DNA from: Carnobacterium_A sp047553015
GTDB lineage: Bacteria; Bacillota; Bacilli; Lactobacillales; Carnobacteriaceae
DNA length: 64,000 bases
NCBI RefSeq assembly: GCF_047553015.1
Contig: NZ_CP180212.1
Coordinates: 620,001-684,000, forward strand
Direction of reading: 5' to 3'
Of this stretch, positions 15,706-24,632 are shown piece after piece. The position numbers and the translations under genes were made by a program. Position 1 is the stretch's first letter. Each line of letters starts with the position of its first letter. Below the pieces are notes generated by a model that was not told the DNA's origin, searched no databases, and saw nothing but the letters and a program-made list of their open reading frames with translations.

Positions 15706-16381
15706 GTAAAGATATCATGGTATGGTCATTCTTTTTTACAAGTTATTGCCAACATAGGGTGTGTCATTCTGTTCGATTCGTTTATTACAGGAAACCCGAC
15801 AACGACTATTTGATTCTACTACAATTACAACAGATGTCGTTATCGTTACACATGCACATCATATTAGAGATACACAACAGATTGCTAAAAGAACACATGC
15901 TTTAATTGTCACAACTGTTGAAATAGCAGAATTTTTTGAAACAAAACAGTTAAGAACCCATGGTATGCAAATGGGCGGGAAGCACGTATTCGATTTTGGA
16001 GAAATTAAAATGACTCAAGCTATTCACGGTTCATCTTATGAAATAGAGGGGAAACTTACTACGCTTGGATTAGCTGCTGGAATTATTTTTCATTCAGAAG
16101 GTAAAACCATTTATCATAATGGGGACACGGCTCTTTTTTCCGATATACAGCTGATTGGTCAATACCGTCCCTTAGATGTAGCACTTTTACCAATTGGTGA
16201 TAATTTCACTATGGTTCCTGAAGATGCTGCTCTTGCTGATGACTAGTTGAAAGCTAAAAAAGTTTTTCCTATCCATTACAATACGTTTCCTTTAATTGAA
16301 CAAAATCCTATCGCTTTTTGTGCTAGTTTGCCTGAAAAAAAAGGTAAATAGTTGAAAGTAGGAAAATGGTTAGAAATTTAA
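15706..16381 (+). pseudogene. Decayed UPF0173 metal-dependent hydrolase gene (YtkL-like)
   Basis: Homology to the UPF0173 metallo-beta-lactamase-fold family (about 225 residues) runs through two frames. The first frame reads VKISWYGHSFLQVIAN...FDSFITGNPTTTI and hits TGA at 15811. The match continues one base over as DSTTITTDVVIVTHAHHIRDTQ, through HGSSYE, GKTIYHNGDTALFSD and LPIGDNFTMVPEDAA, then meets TAG at 16244. It resumes as KAKKVFPIHYNTFPLIEQNP, and a further TAG is at 16349. The start codon is missing or altered (GTA where ATG is expected) and the metal-binding THGHNDH-type motif is shortened to THAHH. Several independent lesions rule out a single sequencing error. A recognisable -10 (TATAAT, 15683) survives. 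Confidence 0.92.
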
Positions 16382-16407
16382 TAAGCAACTATTTTGGAGG
16401 GTAATGT

Positions 16408-17739
16408 ATGACGACTAAACATGAACGAATATTAGCTTATATAGAAACGTTGCCTGTTGGAGAAAAAATATCTGTGCGATTAATTGCCAAATATTTGAAA
16501 GTTAGTGAAGGAACAGCCTATAGAGCTATTAAAGAAGCAGAAAATAGTGGTTTGGTCTCGACAATACAACGCGTTGGAACGATTCGTATTGAGCGAAAAA
16601 TGAAAGAAAGCATTGAGACACTGTGTTATGGAGAAATTATTAAGATAATTGAAGGCGATATTTTTGGCGGAGAAAAAGGACTTAATAATGTTTTAACTAA
16701 ATTTATTATTGGTGCGATGAAAGAAGATGCCATTGTACGCTATATTACACCAGGTTCTTTAATGATTGTTGGAAATCGAGAAAGTGTTCAAAAACTAGCT
16801 TTAGAAAGTGGAGCAGCTGTTTTAGTTACTGGAGGTTTTGAAACGAGCGATGAAATTATTGAACTAGCTAATGAATTGGCCCTACCTTTGATGGGAACAA
16901 GTTACGATTCGTTTACGGTCGCGACGATGATTAACCGAGCGATGACAGACCAACTAATAAAAAAAGAAATTATTTTAGTAGAAGATATCTATACAAAAAT
17001 TGAGCAAACAATGTACTTAAATGTAGAAGATACAGTACTAGATTATCGTCGACTAAATGAGGAAAGTGGTCATACTAGATTTCCTGTAGTGGGAAAGAAC
17101 ATGCGACTAGTTGGTATTGTTGCCGCAAAAGATATGATTGGAAAAGGGGATCAACAGAGCATCGAGCGAGTAATGACTAAAGATCCTACGGTAGTAAAAA
17201 CACATGTGAGTGTAGCCAGTGTCGGACATCTAATGATTTGGGATGAGCTAGAAGTTATGCCTGTTGTTGAAGATAATTTAACGTTAATGGGAATTGTCTC
17301 AAGACAAGATGTTATGAAAGCCATGCAGTCAGCACAAAGACAACCACAAGTTGGCGATACTATTTCTGATCAGATTCAAGAACAAATAGAATTAAACAGT
17401 GAAAACTATGCGAGTGCTGAACAGTCAATTCCTTCATATAAATTTAATGTGACACCACAGATGACAGATTCTGTTGGAACAATTTCCTTTGGAGTGCTCA
17501 GCGAAATTATTACTAGCTGTGCAAAACGATCTCTCTTGCTCTATCAAAAGAGAGATGCTTTGATTGAACAAATGGATTTGCACTATTTTAAAATGATACA
17601 ATTAGAGAGTACATTAGAAATTAGGCCTAAGGTTTTTGAAATTGGAAGACGCTCGTCAAAATTTGATATTGAAGTGTATGTTGAGAATGTACTGGTTGCT
17701 AAAGCGATAGTTATTTGTCAGATGATGCAAAGAAATTAG
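16408..17739 (+). CDS. DRTGG and CBS domain protein (YtoI-like)
   Basis: A 443-residue multi-domain protein. Domain order: N-terminal winged helix (about 1-60, LIAKYLKVSEGTAYRAIKEAENSGLV), DRTGG domain (about 65-180), a pair of CBS domains (about 190-310, TRFPVVGKNMRLVGIVAAKDM and VMPVVEDNLTLMGIVSRQDVM), and a C-terminal hotdog-like domain (about 335-443). This matches Bacillus YtoI, whose function is not established; CBS pairs usually bind adenine nucleotides, so a nucleotide-sensing regulator is plausible. ATG 16408 follows TGGAGGG. It runs 15 bp ahead of the phosphoesterase gene, probably in one operon, as in Bacillus. Confidence 0.9.
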   Translation: MTTKHERILAYIETLPVGEKISVRLIAKYLKVSEGTAYRAIKEAENSGLVSTIQRVGTIRIERKMKESIETLCYGEIIKIIEGDIFGGEKGLNNVLTKFIIGAMKEDAIVRYITPGSLMIVGNRESVQKLALESGAAVLVTGGFETSDEIIELANELALPLMGTSYDSFTVATMINRAMTDQLIKKEIILVEDIYTKIEQTMYLNVEDTVLDYRRLNEESGHTRFPVVGKNMRLVGIVAAKDMIGKGDQQSIERVMTKDPTVVKTHVSVASVGHLMIWDELEVMPVVEDNLTLMGIVSRQDVMKAMQSAQRQPQVGDTISDQIQEQIELNSENYASAEQSIPSYKFNVTPQMTDSVGTISFGVLSEIITSCAKRSLLLYQKRDALIEQMDLHYFKMIQLESTLEIRPKVFEIGRRSSKFDIEVYVENVLVAKAIVICQMMQRN

Positions 17740-17754
17740 AAAGGAGTTTTTTTT

Positions 17755-18714
17755 ATGACAGTATTTCCATATAAAGAAATAATAGAAACAATAAAAAAAT
17801 ACGATACGATTATTGTTCATCGACACATGAATCCAGACCCTGATGCTCTAGGTTCGCAAGGTGGTCTTGTTGAACTATTAAAAAGTAGTTTTCCAGAAAA
17901 GAAAATTAGTAAAGCTGGAGGACCTGTCGGAGATTTGGACTTTTTAACAACGATGGATGAAGTCAAAGATGAAGACTACAAACAAGCATTGGTTATTGTA
18001 ACAGATACTGCTAACACACCAAGAATTAGCGATGAGAGGTACCAACTAGGTTCAAAGCTGATTAAAATAGATCATCATCCTAACGATGACAAATATGGCG
18101 ATATACAACTAGTTAATATACATGCTAGCAGCTGTAGCGAAATAATAGCTGATTTTTATTTAGAAAATCAAGAAGACTTAATCTTATCTAAAGAGGCAGC
18201 ACGATTATTGTATGCAGGTATTGTTGGAGATACAGGGCGTTTTTTATACCCTTCAACAACGTCTCATACAATGAATATAGTAGCTAAACTTATGGAATAC
18301 GGATTTGTTCCTAGTGAAATTAACAATCAGATGAACAGTATTTCGCCTAAAGTTGCTAAACTAACGGGTTATATTCTTCAAAATCTAACAATTTCTAAAG
18401 TTGGTGTGGCAAAAGTAATATTAACTCAAGATATCTTAAAGCAATTTGAATTAACAGACACAGAAACAGCTTCAATTGTATCTATTCCTGGAACAATTGA
18501 GGGTGTTCTAACCTGGGGTATTTTTGTTGAACAACCAGAAGGACATTATAGGTGTCGTTTGAGATCAAAAGGGCCAATCATCAACGAAGTTGCAAAGCGA
18601 CATTATGGTGGAGGTCATCCTTTAGCAAGTGGGGCGAATGCAAAGGATACAAAAGATATTGATCAAATTGTAAAGGAACTAACAGAACTCGCTGAAGAAT
18701 GGTTAAATAAATAA
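17755..18714 (+). CDS. nrnA: DHH-family bifunctional oligoribonuclease/PAP phosphatase NrnA
   Basis: A 319-residue DHH/DHHA1 phosphoesterase (Bacillus YtqI). Motifs in order: VHRHMNPDPDALGSQ, VTDTANTPRI, KIDHHPNDD (the DHH signature), GIVGDTGRFLYPS, and the C-terminal GGGHPLASGA of the DHHA1 domain that binds substrate. The family degrades short RNA oligonucleotides and dephosphorylates 3'-phosphoadenosine 5'-phosphate, using Mn ions. An AAAGGAG ribosome binding site lies between it and the upstream DRTGG/CBS gene. It ends facing the CorC gene across a shared terminator. Confidence 0.93.
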   Translation: MTVFPYKEIIETIKKYDTIIVHRHMNPDPDALGSQGGLVELLKSSFPEKKISKAGGPVGDLDFLTTMDEVKDEDYKQALVIVTDTANTPRISDERYQLGSKLIKIDHHPNDDKYGDIQLVNIHASSCSEIIADFYLENQEDLILSKEAARLLYAGIVGDTGRFLYPSTTSHTMNIVAKLMEYGFVPSEINNQMNSISPKVAKLTGYILQNLTISKVGVAKVILTQDILKQFELTDTETASIVSIPGTIEGVLTWGIFVEQPEGHYRCRLRSKGPIINEVAKRHYGGGHPLASGANAKDTKDIDQIVKELTELAEEWLNK

Positions 18715-18777
18715 AAAAGTATCCATCTTTTGAGCTGTAAATCAAAGAAATCACACAAACTAATTTTTAAAAAAAAT

Positions 18778-18816
18778 AAAAACCGTGGAACCCATAAAGA
18801 GGTTTCGCGGTTTTTA
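18778..18816. terminator. Bidirectional terminator between convergent nrnA and corC-type genes
   Basis: AAAAACCGTGGAACC pairs with GGTTTCGCGGTTTTT (with wobbles), with T or A tracts on both sides. Confidence 0.8.
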
Positions 18817-18870
18817 GCACTTGTAGAACTAAAAATAGGAATTGATTTACGTTAAGTACACAGTAGTTGA

Positions 18871-20214
18871 TTAAGATTGTTTCATATTTGTATTCGTAGT
18901 ATTAGTTGAATTTTTAACAATATCAATTGTTTCAATCGTACTATTGCCAGATTTAATGACAGTAAATGTATAACCACCTTCTACAAGAGATTCTCCCTCG
19001 TTAATGTCGTACTTTTGATTCAACATCCATCCACCTAATGTGTCGACGTTTTCTTCTTCAATAGACAAACCAAAAAGTTCATTGATTTCATCAACGAGCA
19101 TTCTTGCGCTAACACGATAATGATTATCACCGACTTTTTTGATCTCAGGTTCTTCAACACTTTCGTAATCATCGCTGATGTCTCCTACTATTTCTTCTAC
19201 GATATCTTCCATGGAAAGCATCCCACTTGTTCCACCGTATTCATCGACTAAAATAGCGATTTGATTGCGTTCTTTTTGCATCTTCACCAATAGTTCTTTA
19301 ATAGGGACTGTTTCGATTACACGAATGATTGGTCGGATATAAAGAGAAAAATCAAAAGTATCAGGTGTATTGTCTTCAACAGCATTAACATAAGCAGCAA
19401 AGATTTCTTTTGTATTTAATATTCCGATAACGATATCTTTATCGCCATCTTGGATAACTGGGTAGCGGGTATATCGTTTCACACTAACCAATTTACCAAT
19501 CTCTTTTAAAGACATCTCACTAGAGACAGTAATCATTTCGGTTCTAGGAACCATTATTTCACGACTCATGCGGTCATCAAAAGCAAAAACATTTTCAACA
19601 AATTGATATTCGTCTCTATTTATTTCGCCACTTTTTAGACTCTCACCCATAATAATTCGAAGTTCTTCTTCAGAAACCCCTTCACCAAATTCATTTTTGC
19701 TAGGGACTCCAATAGCTTGAGAAATTTTATTTGCTAATCTATTTAAAACAAAAACGATAGGATACATCAGTTTAAACCAAAATTGTAAAGGTCTAGCAAT
19801 GATTAAACCAATTTTTTCAGTATTGTTTATGGCTATATTTTTTGGAACAAGTTCGCCAATAATGACTTGAAGAAAAGTCAAAACAGTAAAGGAAAGAACA
19901 ATCGATGCTACTTTTGAAATAGAAGCTGGTAATTGGAAGTTTGAAAATAGACTATCAAACAAACGACCAAAAGTCGGGCTACCTAACCAACCAATAGCTA
20001 AAGAAGTTACGGTGACTCCTAACTGAGTAGCAGATAAGTAGGTATCTAGCTTTTGAGTCATATTTTTGAGTAGCTGAGCTTTCTGATTCCCGTCTTCAAT
20101 AAGAAAATCTAATCTTGAAGGACGGATACGGACTAATATAAATTCTGACATTACGAATAAAGCGGCAATTAATAAAATAAGAAAGAATAAAATCATACCA
20201 GTAGTTGTTGACAA
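18871..20214 (-). CDS. Hemolysin/CorC-type membrane protein (DUF21, CBS pair, CorC_HlyC domain)
   Basis: A 447-residue protein of the CNNM/CorC group. Residues 1-190 form the DUF21 membrane domain with three to four hydrophobic helices (MILFFLILLIAALFVMSEF at the start). Two CBS domains follow (about 205-330, MVPRTEMITV and ILVDEYGGTSGMLSMEDIVEEIVG), then the C-terminal CorC_HlyC domain (about 345-430). Members are linked to Mg or Co transport or resistance; the hemolysin name is historical. The start is TTG 20214 or ATG 20196. The good ribosome binding site AAGGAGGTG is some 30 nt upstream, with a hairpin in between. Confidence 0.92.
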   Translation of the reverse strand: MSTTTGMILFFLILLIAALFVMSEFILVRIRPSRLDFLIEDGNQKAQLLKNMTQKLDTYLSATQLGVTVTSLAIGWLGSPTFGRLFDSLFSNFQLPASISKVASIVLSFTVLTFLQVIIGELVPKNIAINNTEKIGLIIARPLQFWFKLMYPIVFVLNRLANKISQAIGVPSKNEFGEGVSEEELRIIMGESLKSGEINRDEYQFVENVFAFDDRMSREIMVPRTEMITVSSEMSLKEIGKLVSVKRYTRYPVIQDGDKDIVIGILNTKEIFAAYVNAVEDNTPDTFDFSLYIRPIIRVIETVPIKELLVKMQKERNQIAILVDEYGGTSGMLSMEDIVEEIVGDISDDYESVEEPEIKKVGDNHYRVSARMLVDEINELFGLSIEEENVDTLGGWMLNQKYDINEGESLVEGGYTFTVIKSGNSTIETIDIVKNSTNTTNTNMKQS

Positions 20215-20220
20215 ATGGAT

Positions 20221-20254
20221 GCTTACGTTACACTAACGCAAGCTTCACCTCCTT
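20221..20254 (-). promoter_or_regulatory. Ribosome binding site plus hairpin in front of the CorC-type gene
   Basis: On the minus strand AAGGAGGTG (20254-20246) is followed by GCTT-g-CGTT-agtgt-AACG-t-AAGC (20243-20221) and then, six bases later, TTG 20214. Folding the hairpin would bring the Shine-Dalgarno sequence to normal distance from the TTG. Confidence 0.45.
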
Positions 20255-20718
20255 GTTAAGTTGTCATTCATATTAAACCAAATTTATACAGTACAGGGTA
20301 AGGACTAGAGGAAGTCTCTTAGGATGAAAAAAGTATGAATTAAATAAGAATGATGAATAAGTTATAGTCTAAATGTGATTTTTTTAAATGGTTAACTATT
20401 TTTTTCTTCCAGATTTTTTCGCCTCACTTTAATTTAATAACTTCATCTAGATAAGTGGTTTTGATTGTTTATTAGATATAGGCTAATTGTCTAAAAAGTC
20501 TTACACGTTTACTTTACCTTAATATGGTAAAATGTTAAAGTAAAAAACATATTTATAGTCTGTTTAACATAAAAAAAGGTAAAAGTGAGTTAAAATGGGT
20601 TATCTCCTACTTAAGATGGATTTCAACTATGGTAATAATTGATATACTTTAAGCCTATAGAGCTTTTTTAAAATGGATGAGTAAAAATAATAAATAGTAA
20701 AATAAGGGATGTTTAAAA
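20255..20718. other. 464-bp intergenic region between divergent corC-type and pbp genes
   Basis: No ORF was recognised. The notable structure is a nested palindrome at 20508-20544: outer TTTACTTTA/TAAAGTAAA and inner TTTACC-N7-GGTAAA. A possible extended -10 (TGG-TAAAAT, 20525-20533) lies inside it. The remainder is AT-rich with no clear signal. Confidence 0.6.
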
Positions 20719-22839
20719 ATGAATAGTAAAATTTTTTTCAAGAAAATAGTATTTTATTTAACAGTATTATGGCAAAAAGTAAAACCTTATTTAACTAGAT
20801 TTAAAATAAGATTCAAACGAGTTTGGAAAAAAACTCATGCAACTAAAATGATGATTCTTGCTTTTTTATTAGTTTCTTTATTCAGTAGCGGGTATTTATT
20901 GTATTTAGCAAAAAACTCCAATGTTTCAAGGTTGAAAGCGGGTCTGGAGCAAACAACGACAGTCTATGATAGTGATGATGATGAAGCTGGAACACTTTAT
21001 TCTCATAAAGGCTCTTTCATTGCTTTAGACACTATTTCACCTTCGATTCAAGCAACAGTGATTTCAACTGAAGACAAACGTTTTTATGATCACACTGGTT
21101 TCGATATTATTGGAATTGCTCGTTCAGCAGTAGGGTTTGTACTAAATGGTGGGAAAATAAGTGGAGGAGGAAGTACGATTAGCCAACAACTAGCTAAAAA
21201 CGCTTATTTGACTTTAGATCAAACGTTGATAAGGAAATTAAAAGAACTATTTTTAGCGATTGAAATCGAAAAGTATTATACAAAAAGTGAAATATTAGAA
21301 ATGTACTTAAACAATGCTTATTTTGGTAATGGTGTATGGGGGGTAGAAGACGCTTCACATAAATACTTTGGTAAAAATGCTAGTGATGTTTCTTTGACAG
21401 AAGCGGCAACAATAGCGGGAATGTTAAAGGCACCAACTACTTATAATCCACGAGATAATATAGAGAAATCTATCTCAAGACGCAATATTGTATTAGATTT
21501 ATTAGTAAAAAATGAAGGTGTTTCAAAAGAAATAGGCGAAGCAGCCAAAAATGAATCGCTACAATTAATGGATGATTATCAACAAACCAGAGGTTACCAG
21601 TATCCTTATTATTTTGATGCTGTCATAGAAGAAGCGATTACTAAATATGGTCTAAAAGAAGAAGAATTATTAAATAAGGGGTATAAAATATATACCTCAT
21701 TAGATCAAAATTACCAATCGAGAATGGATCAGACGTACGAAAATGATTGGCTGTTTTCAGACGCTTCAGATGGAACGTTAGTACAAAGTGGTTCCGTTGC
21801 GATGGATCCAAAAACAGGTGGTGTATATGCTATCGTAGGCGGAAGAGGCGAACATACTTTTAGGGGATTCAATCGAGCAACTCAAATTAAGCGTCAACCA
21901 GGATCGATTATGAAACCACTAGCTGTTTATACACCAGCTTTAGAATCAGGCTATGCTATTGATTCTATTTTAAAAGATGAAAAAATAGCTTACGGATCAG
22001 ATAAGTATACACCAGAAAATTATGATTTTAATTATTCTGGGGAAGTACCTATGTACCAGGCTTTAGCTCAAAGTTTAAATGCCCCAGCAGTTTGGCTCTT
22101 AGACCAAATTGGATTGGAAAAAGGAATAAAGAAAGTTGAAAAATTTGGAATACCTGTTCAAGAAAAAGACAAGTATCTTGGTTTAGCACTTGGCGGTACA
22201 ACAGGTGGCGTGTCACCATTTCAGATGGCTAGTGCTTATACTGCGTTTTCGAATGCAGGGTTGAGAAGTGAAGGGTTTTTTATCACTAAAATCGTAGATG
22301 CAACAGGAGCCATCATTATCGATAATACAGAACATAAAACTAAAAAAGTAACTTCACCAGAAATAGCAGAAAAAATGACTAGTATGCTTATGGGCGTGTT
22401 TACGAGTGGAACAGCCAGCAGTAATGCTCCCGAGGGCTATGAAATAGCAGGGAAAACAGGAAGTACAGAAGTATCATTTAATCATTCTGGTGGGACAACA
22501 GATCAGTGGACAGTAGGCTATACTCCAGATATAGTTGTAGCGACATGGATTGGGTTTGATCAGACGGATGAAAATCACTATATGGGGACTGGAAGTTCAA
22601 CAGGAGTGGGCCCTTTATTTAAAGTACAAATGCAAAATATATTACCAAAAACACCTCAAACAGCTTTCGGTACAAAAAGTGCAGAAGTCATTATCGATCT
22701 ACAAGAAGAAAATAGTACTGCCCAATGGGGAGAGGATTTTCAACAAAGTGTTACTCAATGGGGCGAACAATTTAAAGAAGGCTTAGACCAACTAAGAGAT
22801 AAAACAAATTCTTTGATTGAACGCTTTAAAAACCGCTGA
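20719..22839 (+). CDS. Class A penicillin-binding protein (transglycosylase/transpeptidase)
   Basis: A 706-residue bifunctional cell-wall synthase. A basic N-terminal tail precedes one membrane anchor (about 45-65). The glycosyltransferase domain has STEDKRFYDHTGFD, GGGSTISQQLAKN and LNNAYFGNGVWGVEDAS. The transpeptidase domain has the active-site SxxK as GSIMK (near 395), SLN, and GKTGSTE (near 578). The C-terminus is Gln/Glu-rich. By size and neighbourhood (followed by a YheA/YlbF-family gene and yhaONM) it resembles Bacillus PbpF or enterococcal PbpZ/Pbp2A types, but the exact orthologue is uncertain. Confidence 0.95.
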   Translation: MNSKIFFKKIVFYLTVLWQKVKPYLTRFKIRFKRVWKKTHATKMMILAFLLVSLFSSGYLLYLAKNSNVSRLKAGLEQTTTVYDSDDDEAGTLYSHKGSFIALDTISPSIQATVISTEDKRFYDHTGFDIIGIARSAVGFVLNGGKISGGGSTISQQLAKNAYLTLDQTLIRKLKELFLAIEIEKYYTKSEILEMYLNNAYFGNGVWGVEDASHKYFGKNASDVSLTEAATIAGMLKAPTTYNPRDNIEKSISRRNIVLDLLVKNEGVSKEIGEAAKNESLQLMDDYQQTRGYQYPYYFDAVIEEAITKYGLKEEELLNKGYKIYTSLDQNYQSRMDQTYENDWLFSDASDGTLVQSGSVAMDPKTGGVYAIVGGRGEHTFRGFNRATQIKRQPGSIMKPLAVYTPALESGYAIDSILKDEKIAYGSDKYTPENYDFNYSGEVPMYQALAQSLNAPAVWLLDQIGLEKGIKKVEKFGIPVQEKDKYLGLALGGTTGGVSPFQMASAYTAFSNAGLRSEGFFITKIVDATGAIIIDNTEHKTKKVTSPEIAEKMTSMLMGVFTSGTASSNAPEGYEIAGKTGSTEVSFNHSGGTTDQWTVGYTPDIVVATWIGFDQTDENHYMGTGSSTGVGPLFKVQMQNILPKTPQTAFGTKSAEVIIDLQEENSTAQWGEDFQQSVTQWGEQFKEGLDQLRDKTNSLIERFKNR

Positions 22840-22936
22840 TAAATTGTTAATAATAAAGGAGAATATTGGAAAAAGATACTGAGTAATGGTATAGTATAAC
22901 GGTCAAGAAAAAAATACTGGGAGAGTGATTTAGATT

Positions 22937-23278
22937 ATGAACAATATCTACGATACAGCTAACCAACTTGAGCAAGAATTAAGAGAAACAGAAGCTTATT
23001 CAGATTTGAAATCAGCGTTCTCAACTGTAAAAGAAAATCCTGAAGCAAATGAAGTATTTCAGCAGTTTCAAGAAATACAAATGAGACTTCAACAAAAACA
23101 AATGTCTGGTGAAGAAATTTCTGAAGAAGAAGTTCAAGAAGCACAAGAAATGGCATTAAAGTCAGGTGAAAATAATTTGATTAAAGAATTGATGGAAGCT
23201 GAACAAAAGTTGAGCACATTAATTGATGACTTAAATCGCATTATTATGAAACCAGTACAAGACATTTATCAAGGTTAA
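22937..23278 (+). CDS. YlbF/YheA-family regulator protein (UPF0342)
   Basis: A 113-residue, mostly helical acidic protein: NIYDTANQLEQELRETEAY, then VKENPEANEVFQQFQEIQ and MSGEEISEEEVQEAQEMA. This is the UPF0342/YheA branch of the YlbF family. YlbF and YmcA members form the Y-complex that modulates RNase Y; the YheA branch has no firm function. It stands alone, with its own terminator, between the PBP gene and yhaO. Confidence 0.9.
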   Translation: MNNIYDTANQLEQELRETEAYSDLKSAFSTVKENPEANEVFQQFQEIQMRLQQKQMSGEEISEEEVQEAQEMALKSGENNLIKELMEAEQKLSTLIDDLNRIIMKPVQDIYQG

Positions 23279-23282
23279 TTTT

Positions 23283-23328
23283 AAAAAAGAGTTCACTAAG
23301 TCAGTTTAAGTAGTGAACTCTTTTTTTG
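23283..23328 (+). terminator. Intrinsic terminator after the YheA-type gene
   Basis: AAAAAAGAGTTCACTA pairs perfectly with TAGTGAACTCTTTTTTT around a 12-nt loop. Confidence 0.9.
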
Positions 23329-23390
23329 TTCAACTATTGGAACGTATGTGCCCGTAAAAATAATTAGTAAGTGAGAAAGGAGAGATTAGA

Positions 23391-24632
23391 GTGGTTCAAT
23401 TTATTCATGGTGCTGATTTGCACCTAGACAGTCCTTTTATAGGACTAAAATCAATGCCTGAATTTGTTTGGCAAGCTATTTATCGTTCGACATTTGAAGC
23501 GTTGTCACAATTAGTAGATATAGCTATCGAAAAAAAAGTTGATTTTGTCTGCCTTGTTGGTGATATTTATGACAGCGATGATCGCAGTGTCAAAGCGCAA
23601 GCTTTTTTCAGAAATGAAATGGAGCGATTAAATGAAAAAAAAATTACGGTTTATCTTTCACATGGTAACCACGATTACATAGGAAATCAGGGATTACACT
23701 TAGCGATGCCAGAAAATGTTATTATTTTTGGAGAAATCCCTGAAACACACTGGTTAACAACCAAACAAAATGAAAAAATTGCTGTAACAGGATTTAGTTA
23801 CACGAAACGTTGGATAACAGAAAGAAAAATTGTAGATTACCCTAAAAAATACGGTGAAGCTGATTATCAAATTGGAATGCTTCATGGTTTTTCAGAGGGG
23901 TTAGAATCAGAACATGGTAAATATGCTCCTTTCACTCTGAGAGAGTTAAAGAACAAGCAATACGATTACTGGGCTTTAGGCCATATTCATAAACGACAAC
24001 AGTTAGCTACTCATCCATTAATTATTTATCCAGGCAATACTCAAGGAAGAAATAGCAAAGAAACTGGACCGAAAGGGTGCGAGCTCGTTACGTTAACAGA
24101 CACAAACGAGCAAAATGAGTTTTTCCCAACAGCAACCATTTATTGGGAGACAATAGAAATATCAATTAAGGGGTTAGTAAATTTAGAGGATGTGTATACC
24201 TCTATTCAACAAGCACTGTTAGATAAGCAAAATAGAGACTATAATTTATTCGTTTCAATTAATTTAAAAGATTCAGAAGCTTTGTTAGATGGTGTTAGAA
24301 AAAAAATTAGTCAAGGGGAGCTACTAGAAGCACTGCAACAGATTGATCAAGAAGATAATTTTATTTGGATTTATCGGATTGAATTAGTAGCTGAAAAAAG
24401 AGAAAACGAACAGTATAGTCAGTTATTTCCAGAAGAATGGCAAAAAGCACTAATAGAACTGGAAGAAGAAAGTTATTTTAATGAGGTAACCAACTCTTTT
24501 TTTGATTATACTGAGCTATCAGATTTACTTGATTCAAGAGATTCCTTGTATAGAAAGAATATTATTGAGCGTGCAAAAAATCAGGTTAAATCTTTGTTGA
24601 CGGTTGAAGGAAGTGACGAAAGTGAAAATTAA
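23391..24632 (+). CDS. yhaO: Metallophosphoesterase, Mre11/SbcD-like DNA repair nuclease (YhaO)
   Basis: A 413-residue calcineurin-like phosphoesterase. Metal motifs in order: ADLHLDSP (D-x-H), VGDIYDSDDR (G-D-x2-D), SHGNHDY (G-N-H-D/E), MLHGFSEG and GHIHKRQ. The C-terminal part (about 260-413) is the family-specific extension. It starts at GTG 23391 after AAAGGAGAG. Its 3' end overlaps the start of yhaN by 11 bp, the same nuclease-plus-ATPase pairing as SbcCD or Mre11-Rad50, so a two-subunit DNA-end-processing complex is likely. Confidence 0.92.
   Translation: MVQFIHGADLHLDSPFIGLKSMPEFVWQAIYRSTFEALSQLVDIAIEKKVDFVCLVGDIYDSDDRSVKAQAFFRNEMERLNEKKITVYLSHGNHDYIGNQGLHLAMPENVIIFGEIPETHWLTTKQNEKIAVTGFSYTKRWITERKIVDYPKKYGEADYQIGMLHGFSEGLESEHGKYAPFTLRELKNKQYDYWALGHIHKRQQLATHPLIIYPGNTQGRNSKETGPKGCELVTLTDTNEQNEFFPTATIYWETIEISIKGLVNLEDVYTSIQQALLDKQNRDYNLFVSINLKDSEALLDGVRKKISQGELLEALQQIDQEDNFIWIYRIELVAEKRENEQYSQLFPEEWQKALIELEEESYFNEVTNSFFDYTELSDLLDSRDSLYRKNIIERAKNQVKSLLTVEGSDESEN

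Noticed and set aside
15624..15905. Open frame of 93 codons over the hydrolase relic
   Set aside because: It is an out-of-frame reading of the UPF0173 pseudogene; the protein-like homology runs in the other two frames.
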